Assembly (NCBI GenBank): GCA_008802785.1
Contig: VUYT01000027.1
Location: 62,001 to 126,000 of the forward strand
Direction: 5' to 3'
DNA: 64,000 bases
Source of the DNA: Symmetrospora coprosmae
Taxonomy: Eukaryota > Basidiomycota > Cystobasidiomycetes > Symmetrosporaceae
Below the pieces are notes generated by a model. The model saw nothing but the letters and a program-made list of their open reading frames with translations, made no database searches and was not told the DNA's origin. Positions 42,891 through 53,396 of the stretch are shown here, piece after piece (position 1 is the first letter of the stretch; every line of letters begins with the position of its first letter). The position numbers were made by a program, and so were the translations under genes.

Positions 42891-44793
42891 CTACCACATA
42901 AAGCGCTGCCATCCGTCCTCGGTCGGCCACCGGAATCTACGGTACAGGAAGATGTAGATTGTGACGGCATTGACGGCCGCGTACAGCAACTGCTCAAGCA
43001 GCACCTGCGTACGACGGATCGGCCTCAGGTGCAGTCGCAACAGGATGTACGGCACGATGAAATAACGGAACTCGAGTAGCGGAGACGGGACCAGCGTGAG
43101 GGCGGTGGCGCCGATGAACGCTACCAAGGGCAGAAGCGTCCATGTCCGTGCGATGGCTGTTCGTGCGGGTTACCGTCAGCGATAGACTACCTGCATCGGA
43201 TGAGGCCATTCTCGTACCTAGCGAGCGGAAAAGAGTGACCGCGCCGACAAGATATGCTGGGGTCAGAGCGTACCGTGCCAGTGTGTGGAAGTTGATGATT
43301 CTACGCCACAGGTAGAAGGGGTAGTGACGATTGTCTGCCAGCAGGAAAGGATGTTCGATTCTGTCATGGAGATTGTTGCTCAGCCGACTCTTACCTGTAC
43401 ATCGGCTGGTAGGGCGCGACTTACGTGTAGTGCTTGACGGTCCAGCAGATAACGAGGCAGCTAAGTACGGATACGCTCAGCCGGCTGCCGAGGAAAGTCG
43501 TGAAGGCGTCAGTCGATAGACTGCAGTCCTAGTAGCCTATGATTCGGAGTTGGGGTGTAGCACCAACAGCGGGGTTCCGGCAATCGTTAGCCCGACGGCC
43601 TTGACGGCTTTCGCGTTCATACCCAGTATCGGCGTGCTCATAACGGCAGCGAACGCAGTGAAATAGTATACTTGTGGAACATGCAGTACCGCGATGTGCA
43701 TAATCTTGTCGCCTAGCACGATACCCTGGTTCCAGCGGACGAAGGCGAGAAAGGCGAGAAGGACCGGCGCAAACGGCAAGGCGACCCGCAGCGTGGTAGG
43801 TATGTCTTGAATGCAGCTATGTAGCAGCTGCAATACACCTCGAGGGAGACTGTCTTGAAGAGGGCTGCATCAATGACAGCACGGGGAATTTGCGCATGTT
43901 CGCAGGTACTCACCAAGATCTGCCTCCCCTAAGGCAAGGCGAGACCGCCGCAAGCGCCCTGACGCTGTACTAGCCGCAATCTTCGTCGCTGCACGCCCAT
44001 GCTCAGCATTGAGAGCCTCGAATGCGATGAAAGCCACCCAGATGATGTTTGTTTGGCGGAATGTCAGCGATACTAGGCCCAGCTATCGGGAAACACCACC
44101 GTCAGCCTTGACCGTGTCCGCCCTACAGAGCATTGTCCGCTGTTCCAGCTCACCATTGCCGCCGATATGTACTGTCTGTGCAACGCCTGACGATAGGAGA
44201 GCAGAACCAGTACCAGCGAGCCGACGTCGGTATAGTAGAGAAAGGCGAAGAAGTAAACGAGCGGAAAGGCAGATACGGTCAGAGCTTCGCGAAAGTTCTG
44301 CCGTATCGTGTAGCCTGCTCTGGTTGAACCGTGGCGTATCGTTGCTAGCAGGTCGGCCAGCAGGACAGGGAGTACGATGGCAACGAGAACGGCGTTGATG
44401 GAGCGTAGTGCTGGAACAGTGCAAAGAGGCAAGTGAAGGTAACGAGACAGAACTGCTGAAGGAGTGTACCTGAATGTGTCGAGTCAGCCGATGTGCGCAA
44501 GGGGCGTCTCAGAGGCTGGCAACGGACAGTCCAGGAGGGGTGGTGAGCTTGGGATCCCACTGCAACCAGCGTCCAGCGCAATACGTCTTGGCTTGACCGA
44601 TGTGAAAGATCTCATCCTGGTGTAGCACGAGCATTTCAAGCTGAGGAGAGCGCACTTGTGGGGCCTTTTCGCTCCGACTCGCGCTCACCATGTACGGCTC
44701 CGGCACCTCCCGGTTGACGAGAGAGGCTATTGCAGCCACAATTGCCGCATGTGTGGCCCAGAGCAGGTGGTTCATCCATGCTTGCGTACTCAT
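42891..44793 (-). CDS. ALG10: ALG10/DIE2 dolichyl-phosphoglucose alpha-1,2-glucosyltransferase
   Basis: ER membrane enzyme that adds the last glucose to the lipid-linked N-glycan precursor. Several exons, start [20 protein letters not shown] (44793). The family's luminal motif, [19 protein letters not shown] followed by [14 protein letters not shown], is clear. Membrane segments follow: [60 protein letters not shown] (the conserved RQTNIVW), [20 protein letters not shown], the [15 protein letters not shown] motif (rebuilt from about 43350 to 43290) and [20 protein letters not shown] near the end. It terminates at [16 protein letters not shown]. Exact junctions between 43140 and 44100 were not all worked out. 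Confidence 0.9.
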
Positions 44794-45007
44794 GCAATTC
44801 GATTCACTTTTCGAAGGCAATGCGACTAAGCGAGAAGGAAAGCGGACCCTCTGAAAACGCGCGAGAGCTCGAGGCGTCAGAACGCGGGAGGTCGCCGATG
44901 ATGCTTTGCAATAGCTCGGCTTCTCGCATGATCAATATCCAAGGGTTGTAGCGCTGGAGGGGCAATACTAGTACAACAACACGTCACCGTAAAGTCGTCG
45001 CGGTAGG
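44794..45007. other. intergenic between ALG10 start and MED18 end
   Basis: 214 bp; a CTAGTACAACAACACG stretch near 44965 is the only AT-richer part. It serves as ALG10 promoter. Confidence 0.35.
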
Positions 45008-46011
45008 CTACTCAACGCGGGCGAGGTCGACCAGCCCTTTCAGGACCCGCTTGAGCGCGCGAACCCTCTCTATTGCAGTCTCCCGCAGAGCCTGCATTGG
45101 GGTCGCGCCGGGTAGCGCAGGCGCAGGCCTGTGCGCGGTCTGGCTGACGACCTCGACGAGGTAGCTTGTCGCGTCAAGGGGCTCGCTTGCTTCGGGAGGC
45201 TAGATTAGATCGGTTTTGACCTACTTAGCTACAAAAGTTGAACATGCGAGCCTGATGTGAGACACACGCACCGCAAAGAGCCTGTACACTTGCACGGTAG
45301 TCAGACCGCCAGCGAGAGAGAAAAGATGGCCACGCCGGCCGAGGGAGAACTTGCGCCTGTCGCCAAAAGGGCAGACACGTTGGCTGGCCAGCCAACGAGC
45401 GCTGCTCAATGGGGGACAGTCCTTGCTGCACTCACTCGGCATAGCCAAGCGCCACGGCCAGCGATCTCGCATCTCCTTCCAGGACTGGCGTAGACGTGAT
45501 GCTTCTGATAAGGACCTCCCCATTCTCTCGCGCTGGTGAGGGTCGGCCCAGCGCGTTGATATACCTATTTGCGAGGGGTAAGCCAGAGCCAGAGGCGTAG
45601 TCAGAGCGATGGAATGTATTTGCCAGTCGTCGAGAGGAACATCATTAAGCTTGCCATTCGGTTCCGCGTGCATCGAAATTGATCTGCCGCACGCGGAGGA
45701 TGTCCTCTTCGCGTGCAGGTTGGCCGGGTACTTGCGCTGACGCAGAGAAAAGGGCGCCGTGCGAAGATGTACGATACCCCGTCTCAACGAGGGCACGTTC
45801 CAGGACCATTTGACAAGAGCGAGCAATCACCTCCGCGACTCAGGACATCCTCGCTCGACGTAAAGGTCTCCTCGTGCTCAGCGTGAGCCCGCAGCCGTCG
45901 AAGCGCTTGTTCAAGCAGGGCAGATGAAAGCTGGCCGAGGACAGACACCTGCGTCACGCTTTGCATCCCTTCTCCTCCCGAAGCAACGCCGGCCCTTTGC
46001 TGTTGCGACAT
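45008..46011 (-). CDS. MED18: Mediator subunit 18
   Basis: Head-module subunit of the RNA polymerase II Mediator complex. Four or five exons. Start MSQQQRAGVASGGEGMQ at 46011, then VTQVSVLGQLSSALLEQALR. A central exon carries PGQPAREEDILRVRQINFD and GTEWQ. Then RARENGEVLIRSITSTPVL, EGDARSLAVALGYAE joined across an intron to RKFSLGRRGHLFSL, and TTVQVYRLFA. The last exon, from about 45202, gives PLDATSYLVEVVSQTA, then LRETAIERVRALKRVLKGLV and DLARVE at the stop. The order (VRS..GDA..LGY..E, then a GH.F strand, VYRL, and YLVEV) is the MED18 beta-barrel pattern. Residue identity is low, as usual for this subunit, and two junctions (45840 and 45650) are approximate. Confidence 0.75.
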
Positions 46012-46206
46012 GGAGGTGGGGAGTTCGTGATGGCGGTAGGACGCGGAGCTTCGAGCGTGATGGCACTTGCCGAAATGACTACGTTGCTGATGGCGATCAT
46101 GCACACAGGTGACTATGCAGGCATCGCAAGAGATCGATACACACTCGTCGACCAGCGAGAGTAACGGTACAACCAAAGGATACTTAGAGCCAGCGTTCAG
46201 CGCGCT

Positions 46207-47141
46207 TCATCGCCGTTTCCTCCTGCCGACCTGCTTGCTCTTGGCCTCGACGGGTTTCTTCAAGGGAAGGTAGCCATCGGCCTTTTTGGTACGCTCAACC
46301 TGCTTCTCGAGGTCTATGTCGCTGTCTACTCGCTCTCGCCTGTGAAACAAACGCTTGGGCGCCGCGAGGGCCTTGCCGAACCGACTTCGTTTCTCGCCCA
46401 TGCCATTATACTCCATCTCCCACGAGCGAAAGAGCTCGACAACTTGACGTTGCGTCTGTAATGCGATCTTCAACGGAGCCGTCCGAGTCAATGCTAACCC
46501 CAAGAAGCTACCCTGCGTGCAGATGAACCGGATAGTGGCGCGAAACTCTGGTCAAGATCCAGAATGCGTCAGGGGCACGTAGTGAGCCTTGAGACGCCAA
46601 GAGATGACATAGATGCCTCTGCACTCACTGACTCCGGTATGATGCTTTCGCTCGAGAGCCTCGAATTGTGGCAGGGCATCGGGATCACTTTTGCCCAGCC
46701 TTTCTTTATAGTTGGCGATGAGCATGTTAGCGTAGCGCAGAGGCAGGAGGTATAGACAGAGGGTACTGAGAGGTCCTCCCATTACGGGACCTGTGGGCGT
46801 GCATAGACTGACAGTCAGCACGTCTAGCCAGAGCTTGCTGTCTCACAAAAGCCTGTAGCAGTACCTGCCCCCATCAGTTGAGCCCCTCCGGGACCTGTAT
46901 TGTCCCATCTCTCTGTCGAGCGATGGAATGTCTTCCACAGGAGGACGCTGCGTCTTCCGCCGTAGATCGACTGCGGTACTGCTTTGAGTGGCTTCATGAA
47001 AGCAGGAGGGGCGCGGTGCGCTCAGACGGTACATTGACCCATACTCAGAGAGGATGCAGCTTGACTTACATGCTTGACGAATCTGTCCGGCTTGCTGGCA
47101 TCAAAGTCCTCTTCCTTCGTTGGCTTCCAAGGTAGTCTCAT
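46207..47141 (-). CDS. unrecognised protein with basic C-terminus
   Basis: I do not recognise it. A tentative start at 47141 gives MRLPWKPTKEEDFDASKPDR, then a GTAAGT donor. A middle exon ends QLMGAG and joins GPVMGGPLSTLCLYLLPLRY with ANMLIANYKERLGKSDPDAL and PQFEALERKHHTGVS. A tiny segment FRATIRFICTQ is possible near 46535. The last exon has LKIALQTQRQVVELFRSWEM, then FGKALAAPKRLFHRRERVDS and a very basic end, KSKQVGRRKRR. The exon before 46860 is ambiguous in frame. Composition suggests a small nuclear or mitochondrial protein. It sits about 200 bp upstream of MED18 on the same strand. Confidence 0.45.
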
Positions 47142-47511
47142 TTCCGGACAGAGCTTGCCAATGGTCGATCTGAACTTGTGGGAATAAGCTCGGGTTTGTC
47201 GGTGTCAAGTTCGCTGAAGCTAGTATGAACCAGGGAGGTGTATCTTGGGATTGCCGCCCGTCGCTGGTGCTCATGAAAGGATGGCCTGCCTGTATCGGCA
47301 CAGCCGGGTTGCCGGATGCCATCCGCTCCCTATCCTGACTGAAAGGCTCTACTTAGATGATGCTGTCAACAGTGTGCCATGGTTGGCGGAGAAGTAGGGC
47401 ATGTCCAGCTGTTTCGTGAGGATGCTGGGCGTAACATTGGCAGATGTAATCGTAGATAGATCGAACAGCCCAAGTGTGCCAAACACCATCCTGTCATTCC
47501 CCTGCTCGCGG
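47142..47511. other. intergenic: 5' flank of unknown gene, 3' flank of oxidoreductase
   Basis: A minus-strand open frame at 47101-47322 (MASGNPAVPIQAGHPF...) may contain a 5' exon of the unknown gene, but I could not join it with confidence. Confidence 0.35.
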
Positions 47512-48877
47512 CTAGCCCTGTGCGACATCGACCGGCTGCCCCGTCTGCATGCTGAGGAGAATGGCTTCAAGAGTGATGATAGTGGACAGAGCATCCTCGC
47601 CACCACACATCGGTTCAACAACGCCCTCACAGACGTCGGCAAAGTGGCGCAGCTGATGTGTGAAGGGAGGGGTGGGATCGATCGCGAGAGGGTCATCCTG
47701 CACTAGCTTGTCCGTCCACGAGTGCGCCGGATCACTGTAACGCCAGGTCTTGAGCTGCGGAAATGACAGCGAGCCTTGCGTGCCAAGTATGGTGTACACC
47801 GACTCTCCAGTCTGCGGCATGAGAGGGTTTTCTCCTGTTGCCGACTCGAAGTTGTACGGAGAAGCCGTGGCACTATGATCACGATTGTAGGCGTCAGACA
47901 TACAGCTGCGGAGGTCGAGCCATTACGACGCTCACTCCGAGAAGACGAAGGTCCCGATAGCGCCCGAGGCGAACTTGAGTGTGCACGCTCCTGTCTCTTC
48001 GACCTCGAAACCGCGTGTTGATGCGCCCTTCTCGCAGTAGACCCGCACGATGTTGCCGAAGAAGAAGCGCAAAAGATCCAGATCGTGTACGAGATTGATG
48101 AGCACCGGCCCGCCCACTCCTGCGATCGTCCGCCATTCAGTAGGCGCCTCAAAGTAGCTCGACGGCTTCAGGGTTGCCCATGTTCCCTGCACCGCCAGGA
48201 CTGATGATCACAGTTAGCTAGAAGGTCGACCATTGAGGCTGTTCCAGACTGACCTCTGCCGAGCTGGTCATTGCTGATCAGACGCTTGCAGTTCAATACG
48301 TATGGATTCTGCGAGCCAGGTCGCGGTCAGCGCTAGTAGAGCGTCACTGGACCCTCGCACGCAGGCTCAACTTACGAAACGGCGATGATGTCCAACCAGG
48401 ATCTTGGCTGAGCTTGCGCGTCCGGCCGCTACAAGCTGCCGACCACTGCTCACGTCGGTTGAAAATGGCTTCTCTACCAGTACGTGAATCCCTAATTGCA
48501 CCAAAATCATACCGAGCAGCACGTGGGTGGAATTCGGGGTCTATAGCTTGCCTGTCAGTAAAAGCCCTCTGGTCTAAGCGTTGGTCTGAGGCTGACATAC
48601 GGCAACGATCGCTGCATCAACCTGGACGAGTCCAGCCGCCCTTGCGCTGAGCATATCCTCAACAGATTTAAATAATCTGAGGTTCCGCTCCGACGCGAAG
48701 CCCTCGCCCGCTGGTGTCGGATCGATAATACACGTCAAGTGGATCCGCGGCTCATCAAGTGCATGCTGAGTGTGACGCCTGCCAATGAGACCTGTTGCAG
48801 TACAGTAAGCAGGTGAAGGTAACGTCACGCGGGCGCTGCGTACCTGGCGCTCCGACGATGCATAGTGACACTGGCAT
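47512..48877 (-). CDS. Gfo/Idh/MocA family NAD(P)-dependent oxidoreductase
   Basis: Cytosolic dehydrogenase acting on a sugar or inositol-type substrate; exact substrate unknown. Exon 1 encodes MPVSLCIVGAPG, joined to LIGRRHTQHALDEPRIHLTC to complete the Rossmann GxxGxxG. Next: ASERNLRLFKSVEDMLSA, VDAAIVA, then TPNSTHVLLGMILVQLGIHV, LVEKPFSTDV (the conserved EKP lysine), the catalytic-domain strands WATLKPSSYFEAPTEWR, GPVLINLVHDLDLLRFFFG (the conserved HDLD), EETGACTLKFASGAIGTFVF, and ATASPYNFESATGENPLMPQ. The end HFADVCEGVVEPMCGGEDAL ... TGQPVDVAQG is typical. All catalytic landmarks are present. Confidence 0.9.
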
Positions 48878-49271
48878 TGCGGAGCGGGCGCTGGCGTTTT
48901 CGTGAACAAGTCGGTAGGTGAATTGGCGAGTATAGGAGTATGAGCGGAGGTGCGCGCATGCGGACCAAGGCTAGATGCACCGTAAGCTCGGAAGAGGGGG
49001 AAAAAGGCAAAGAGAAAGAGAGAGGTATACAGAGGGGGAGTAAGAGGGGAGAAGGGAGAAGGAGAGGGAGAAACCGGGGCTCCGGAACAGGGTTCTGAGC
49101 GCATCACGTGCCAAGCGGGAAGAACGGCAATTTGGAAGCGTACTCGAGGATTTGGGCACGGTCCTCGAGAAGCAGACGACAGGCGACATCACACTAAGGC
49201 AGAGTCGAGCTCTTGCGCCTCAGTATGGTAGACTTATGCGTCGCGGTGACAGTGAAGCTCACCCAGTCCGC
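48878..49271. other. intergenic with purine-rich tract
   Basis: Promoter of the oxidoreductase. A purine run on the plus strand (about 49000-49078: GGGGGAAAAAGG, GAGAAAGAGAGAGG and similar) corresponds to a CT-rich promoter tract on the transcribed minus strand. Nothing else recognised. Confidence 0.45.
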
Positions 49272-50613
49272 TCAGCGCTTCGCACTGCGTGCTGGTTTCT
49301 GTATCCTTCCATTACCGCCCACACGGCTTACCTTCCCACTGGCTTGCCTGCCGTTTCCTCTGCCTGCAGGCGATCTTTGCTGTTTCGTCCTCGGCTGAGT
49401 ATTCTTGGTGTGCGCCTGTGGCGGTGGGCGGACTCGGTCGACCTCTTCAAAGAGAGCCTCTGCCGCCCTACTCCCGAGCCCGCCTCCAGCTTGGACCGCC
49501 CCGTACTCTGTAGCCTGCCACCTTGCCCAGATGTCCACAACGTGCTGCCCTACGAGGCGAGCAACCTTGAAGAAGCCTACCAGCCCTACCATGAGGTCGC
49601 CGATGAGCGGAGGCTGTCCGAAGATACTGCCCACGAGAGATCGCACAAGCATGCTGAGGGCTGTGGCGACCCGGAACGCTGTGGTCAGCCACATCGCCAT
49701 ACCACCAGATGTCAGATGACGCCCTACCCAAGCCTTGGTGCTCCTTCAACAGCAGCTTCTTCCAGCGTTTGAGTTTCCCCATGTCCGGATCATTCTGAAG
49801 TAGCCTTTCGTACGCCATCAATAGCTGGTGCAGTCTGCTCGTTACGACGATAGCTACGGCGGCGGAAGCCGCCGGGTCACCGGCAACTGGGACTGCGCAT
49901 TCGTTGACGAGTCAAAGCTCGCACAATGGGCGGACGATGGCAAAGGCATGGCGCAAGGACTCACACATCTTGGCCACACCGGCACGGCCGAACCAGCCTT
50001 CGTTATCGCACTTGTAGATGAACGTGTGTAGATCAAGCTGTGGTGGAGGAAGAACTGAATCAGCGGCGGTGTGCTGAGGCAAAGCCGGATCCGCCAGTCT
50101 AGTCGTAGCAGGCCCGTCGCTCCTTACCCATTTGCGCGCCACCTGGGTCTGGTACAAGCTCTCCGGTACCATCTTATGCGGCTGCCAGCGATTCAGGGCA
50201 AGACACCGTCAGGGCAGCCCGTCGGACTCCGCAGGACTGCGAGACACATACCTTCGACTTGAACGCCATGGGCTTCTCCGGATCGAATGCATCCTGTAGG
50301 TTTTCACGCATCATAGGCGCGATGGTCTGGGGATGTGGTGCGGAGTGAGGCGATCTCGCGATACGGGGAGCCCTCCAGGCCCTGGTGACCGTGTCGGATC
50401 ACGCGCAATACGCGACAATGAATGGCATGATTTGAGGAGTGTCGACGGCGGAAGGGTTCCGCTAATGCTGGTTGTCAAAGGCAGCTTGAAAGGAAGTCCA
50501 CGCGGTACCGTACATGCTGGGAAAAGTTTGCGCCACAGCTACCATGGTATTGGAGCGGGTCTGCCGGGGAACGGTGTCGTCTGCAGTGTTCGAAAGAGGT
50601 TTAGAAGGCGAAG
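49272..50613 (-). CDS. unrecognised multi-exon protein
   Basis: Not recognised. Conserved-looking exons, in order: PQIMPFIVAYCA, then TIAPMMRENLQDAFDPEKPM with AFKSK, PHKMVPESLYQTQVARKW, LDLHTFIYKCDNEGWFGRAG with VAKMCESLRHAFAIVRP, SRLHQLLMAYERLLQNDPDM with KLKRWKKLLLKEHQGLG, and FRVATALSMLVRSLVGSIFG with QPPLIGDLMVGLVGFFKVAR and EEVDRVRPPPQ. Each is flanked by good splice sites (for example GTATGT at 50254, GTAAGG at 50130, GTAGGG at 49745). A start at MVAVAQTFPSM (50613) is tentative. Helix-rich with amphipathic segments; it could be membrane-associated. The C-terminal 45 residues are basic and low complexity. Confidence 0.5.
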
Positions 50614-50887
50614 TTTGCCCGCCCGGCTCGTCAGTGCAGTCTTGCAATTGTCCATTGCGCGATTAGTCGGCCGGAGGGCGGCTGCATCAGCCATGCACGC
50701 TCCTCACGTTGCACCCAACGATGGCTGTCCATTCGCCATTGCAAGGAAGGCAGCGCAGCATCCACGGCCCAGTGCAGATTCTCTGCATGACTCGAACGTT
50801 CTGCCGCATGCGTTGCTAGTCGCCCTAGTCGTGCACCATTGGTCGTCGCGGAGCAGACCCTCGACGGCCGTAGTGAAGAGCTGAGCG

Positions 50888-53250
50888 ATGCCAGGCACAA
50901 TGAGGTCGTCGAGGTGCGGCGGAGGGCGGTACACGGCATTGATGGAGCAGTTGCATTGGGACTGATTGACGCCCTTGCCTACCGCTGATGCAGGCCACGC
51001 CATGAGCGCGTCAGCTCAGTCTCGCTGCGCCCCGCTGAGCGCCGCAGGCTCGGTCAGGCACCCGCTCGTCGCCTGATCCCTCGGATTGTGCTCATTACAG
51101 CCAGCCTGGCGTTCCTCCTCTACTTTGGCTCGCATCTCCTTGAGCACCGTCGACGCGGTACATCTCATTTCCGTTCGACCGCTGGGCCAGCGGAAAAGCA
51201 GCGTGGGGCGGGGCTTGCTGAAGAGCAGGAGGAACAGCAGCACGACACTGTCTGGGCTGGTGATGCGGAGCGCGACTTCCACGACGCTCATCTGAGCGAA
51301 GAGGCCGCCGCGTCTAGGCGCAAGAACGCCAAAGTACCCACGGCGAAGGTCAACTCCGTTCGACCTATCTCCGTATCTGGGACTCTACCATCCCTGCACG
51401 ACCTTCCGCTGGATTCAGCGCTACGCCGCGAGTGGGAGGACACGCTCGGGAGCGTGGAGCGTTCTGCGGAGAAGCTCTTTGCAGCGACTTTCGTCGAGTC
51501 TCCTGCAGATTCCGGCTTCTCGCTCCCGACCGGTGTGCCAGGCACTGGCATCCAGTCAGATGAGGAAGCTCGCAGGATGCAGAGATACATGGACTGCATC
51601 GCCTCGGAAGGGTCCTGGGTGCATGAACCTCTGGGCGCACATCTTGCACAGGCTCAGGCCGGAATGCCTGTGCACAAACAGTCGGCCGTCTTTGCAAGCT
51701 GCGACAAGGCCTTCTACAAGCACCGGGGTACTTTCAGCGCTTCCAGCTCAGCATGGGATGTGCGCTCGAGCCTCAAATGGCGATGGGAGCCTTCCAAAGC
51801 ATGCGCAGAGCTGAAGCAGCCTGCCTGGCTGAGTACAGTCACCCCGCCATCACGGCAGACTCTGTGCCACTTTCTCCGGCACAAGAACATTCTCCTAATT
51901 GGTGACGCCCCGACGCAGTACCTCATCCACGATCTGCTGCTCGACTGGACGACAGAGCACACCTTGACTTGCTATGGCGACCTGTACTGCAAGGAACACG
52001 GCATCTGCGGGGACGGTCTCGGCTATGGAGGGCAAATTGGCAGGTCTTGGAAGAACGACCTCAGAGTCTTCGATGCGCTTCCGGACCCTCCAGGCATGGC
52101 CTCGAGCACGCCACGTCTCGGCAAGCGCTCCGTCGATGAGACGGTATCAGACTTCGACCTGGATAATCAAACGCACATCAGGCACAAGAGGCAGGACGGA
52201 GACGCCTCGGCGGCGAGAACATACGGCACCATCTTGCGATATCGTCGAGCGGACTCGCTCTTCCTCAACAGTTCGCCTACACACGCCCGGCATCAGCCGG
52301 GCTACATTCACCCAGACACTGGAATCCGCGACATTAACATGTATGCGATTCCGGACAGTCGACGCAGCGATATCGTGATCATCTCGAAGGCTCCAGTCCC
52401 TCTACCGCTGCCCGGTGTCAATCCCAGCACCGACGCCGTTAGAAGCGGCTTAGGCAAGAGGCTAGCTCGGCAGGTGCGAGAGCTGCAGGAAGGGATCTTC
52501 GCAGGGGAGGAGAAGGCTGTCAAGACCATCAGGCTGGTACAGACACTGGTGCAGGATGTCTGGCAGCCGGAACTCATGGAGAGCTTGCGGGCGATCAAAG
52601 CGCCGCCAGCTCCGGCAGACAGCTTGCTCGTGTATCGAGGCGGTTGGCGAATGCAGCCTGGCTATGCTTCAGCCGCGGAAAGTAGCACAGGGAACGACAC
52701 CTCCTTCGACTGGTCGGGAATTTGGCAATATGCAGGCGATGGCCCACCACCCCGCCTGCATCAACCGAGCCTAAAGCAGCTGCTGTTTCCAGGGGCAGAC
52801 GGAGAGAGCGGAACGATGCCAGCAGACCAACAACTGTACGACCTTCGCACTGTCGTCTACAACCTCCAGACTATCCTGCAGAACCACATCGTTCGAAGAC
52901 ACGTCGCGCCCCGGCTAGGCATGCCCTTCTTGGATCTCGAAAGCGCGACCAGCGTCTGGCGGTCGGGCTTCGTGGGCGGCTCTGCTGTCTCGGGACCGCC
53001 TACACCGCTGCCTACAGGCTCGGTAAGCGGTGCTGGGCAGACGCCGTTCCAACCTCCAGGTGCAGCTTCTCGTGGGACCAGCGGCGGCGATTGCCTGCGA
53101 ATGTGCCTTCCTTCACCTGGGCTGGCGCTCGAGGAATTCTTCATCGGCTCCCTGCTTCGTCTCTTCGATTGGGGCTGGGGCGGCACGGTACGGTCGGAGA
53201 CATGGACAGGCGCAAACTTTGTGCCAGTCCGCGAGCGGAACAAGCTATAG
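50888..53250 (+). CDS. PC-esterase/SGNH-like type II membrane protein lacking catalytic residues
   Basis: Relative of the TBL/CAS1-type PC-esterase proteins that O-acylate glycans in the Golgi. Two exons (50888-50928, 51048-53250) give 747 aa. The signal anchor is LIPRIVLITASLAFLLYFGS. The domain begins SCDKAFYKHRG, WDVRSSLKWRWEPS, then HKNILLIGDAPTQYLIHDLL (block I), CYGDLYCKEHGIC, YGTILRYRRADSLFL, SDIVIISKAPVPLPLP, and ends GDCLRMCLPSPGLALEEF. Block I reads GDA instead of GDS, and the late DxxH-type triad block reads DCLRMC, so both the catalytic Ser and His positions are replaced. Family framework residues and Cys positions are kept. A basic/KR-rich disordered insert (KRSVDET, IRHKRQDGD) lies in the middle. 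Exon 1 is tentative; the anchor and everything after are firm. Confidence 0.78.
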
Positions 53251-53396
53251 GGGCCGGGTCGTAGGCCAAGCGCGAGTAGCCTGGTGAAGCCTGCTCGTTA
53301 CGGTTCCAGCATGTGTGACCGCTCTAGACTATGTTACATACGACAAGAAGTGCAGTTACGGTTCGTTGCTGTGTTGTCGTATCCTGTAATGTCCAC

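Noticed and set aside
50631-51003. minus-strand open frames of about 100 codons at the 5' end of the SGNH-like gene
   Set aside because: They overlap the likely first exon and promoter of the plus-strand gene and show no conserved motif or splice continuity with the unknown gene downstream.
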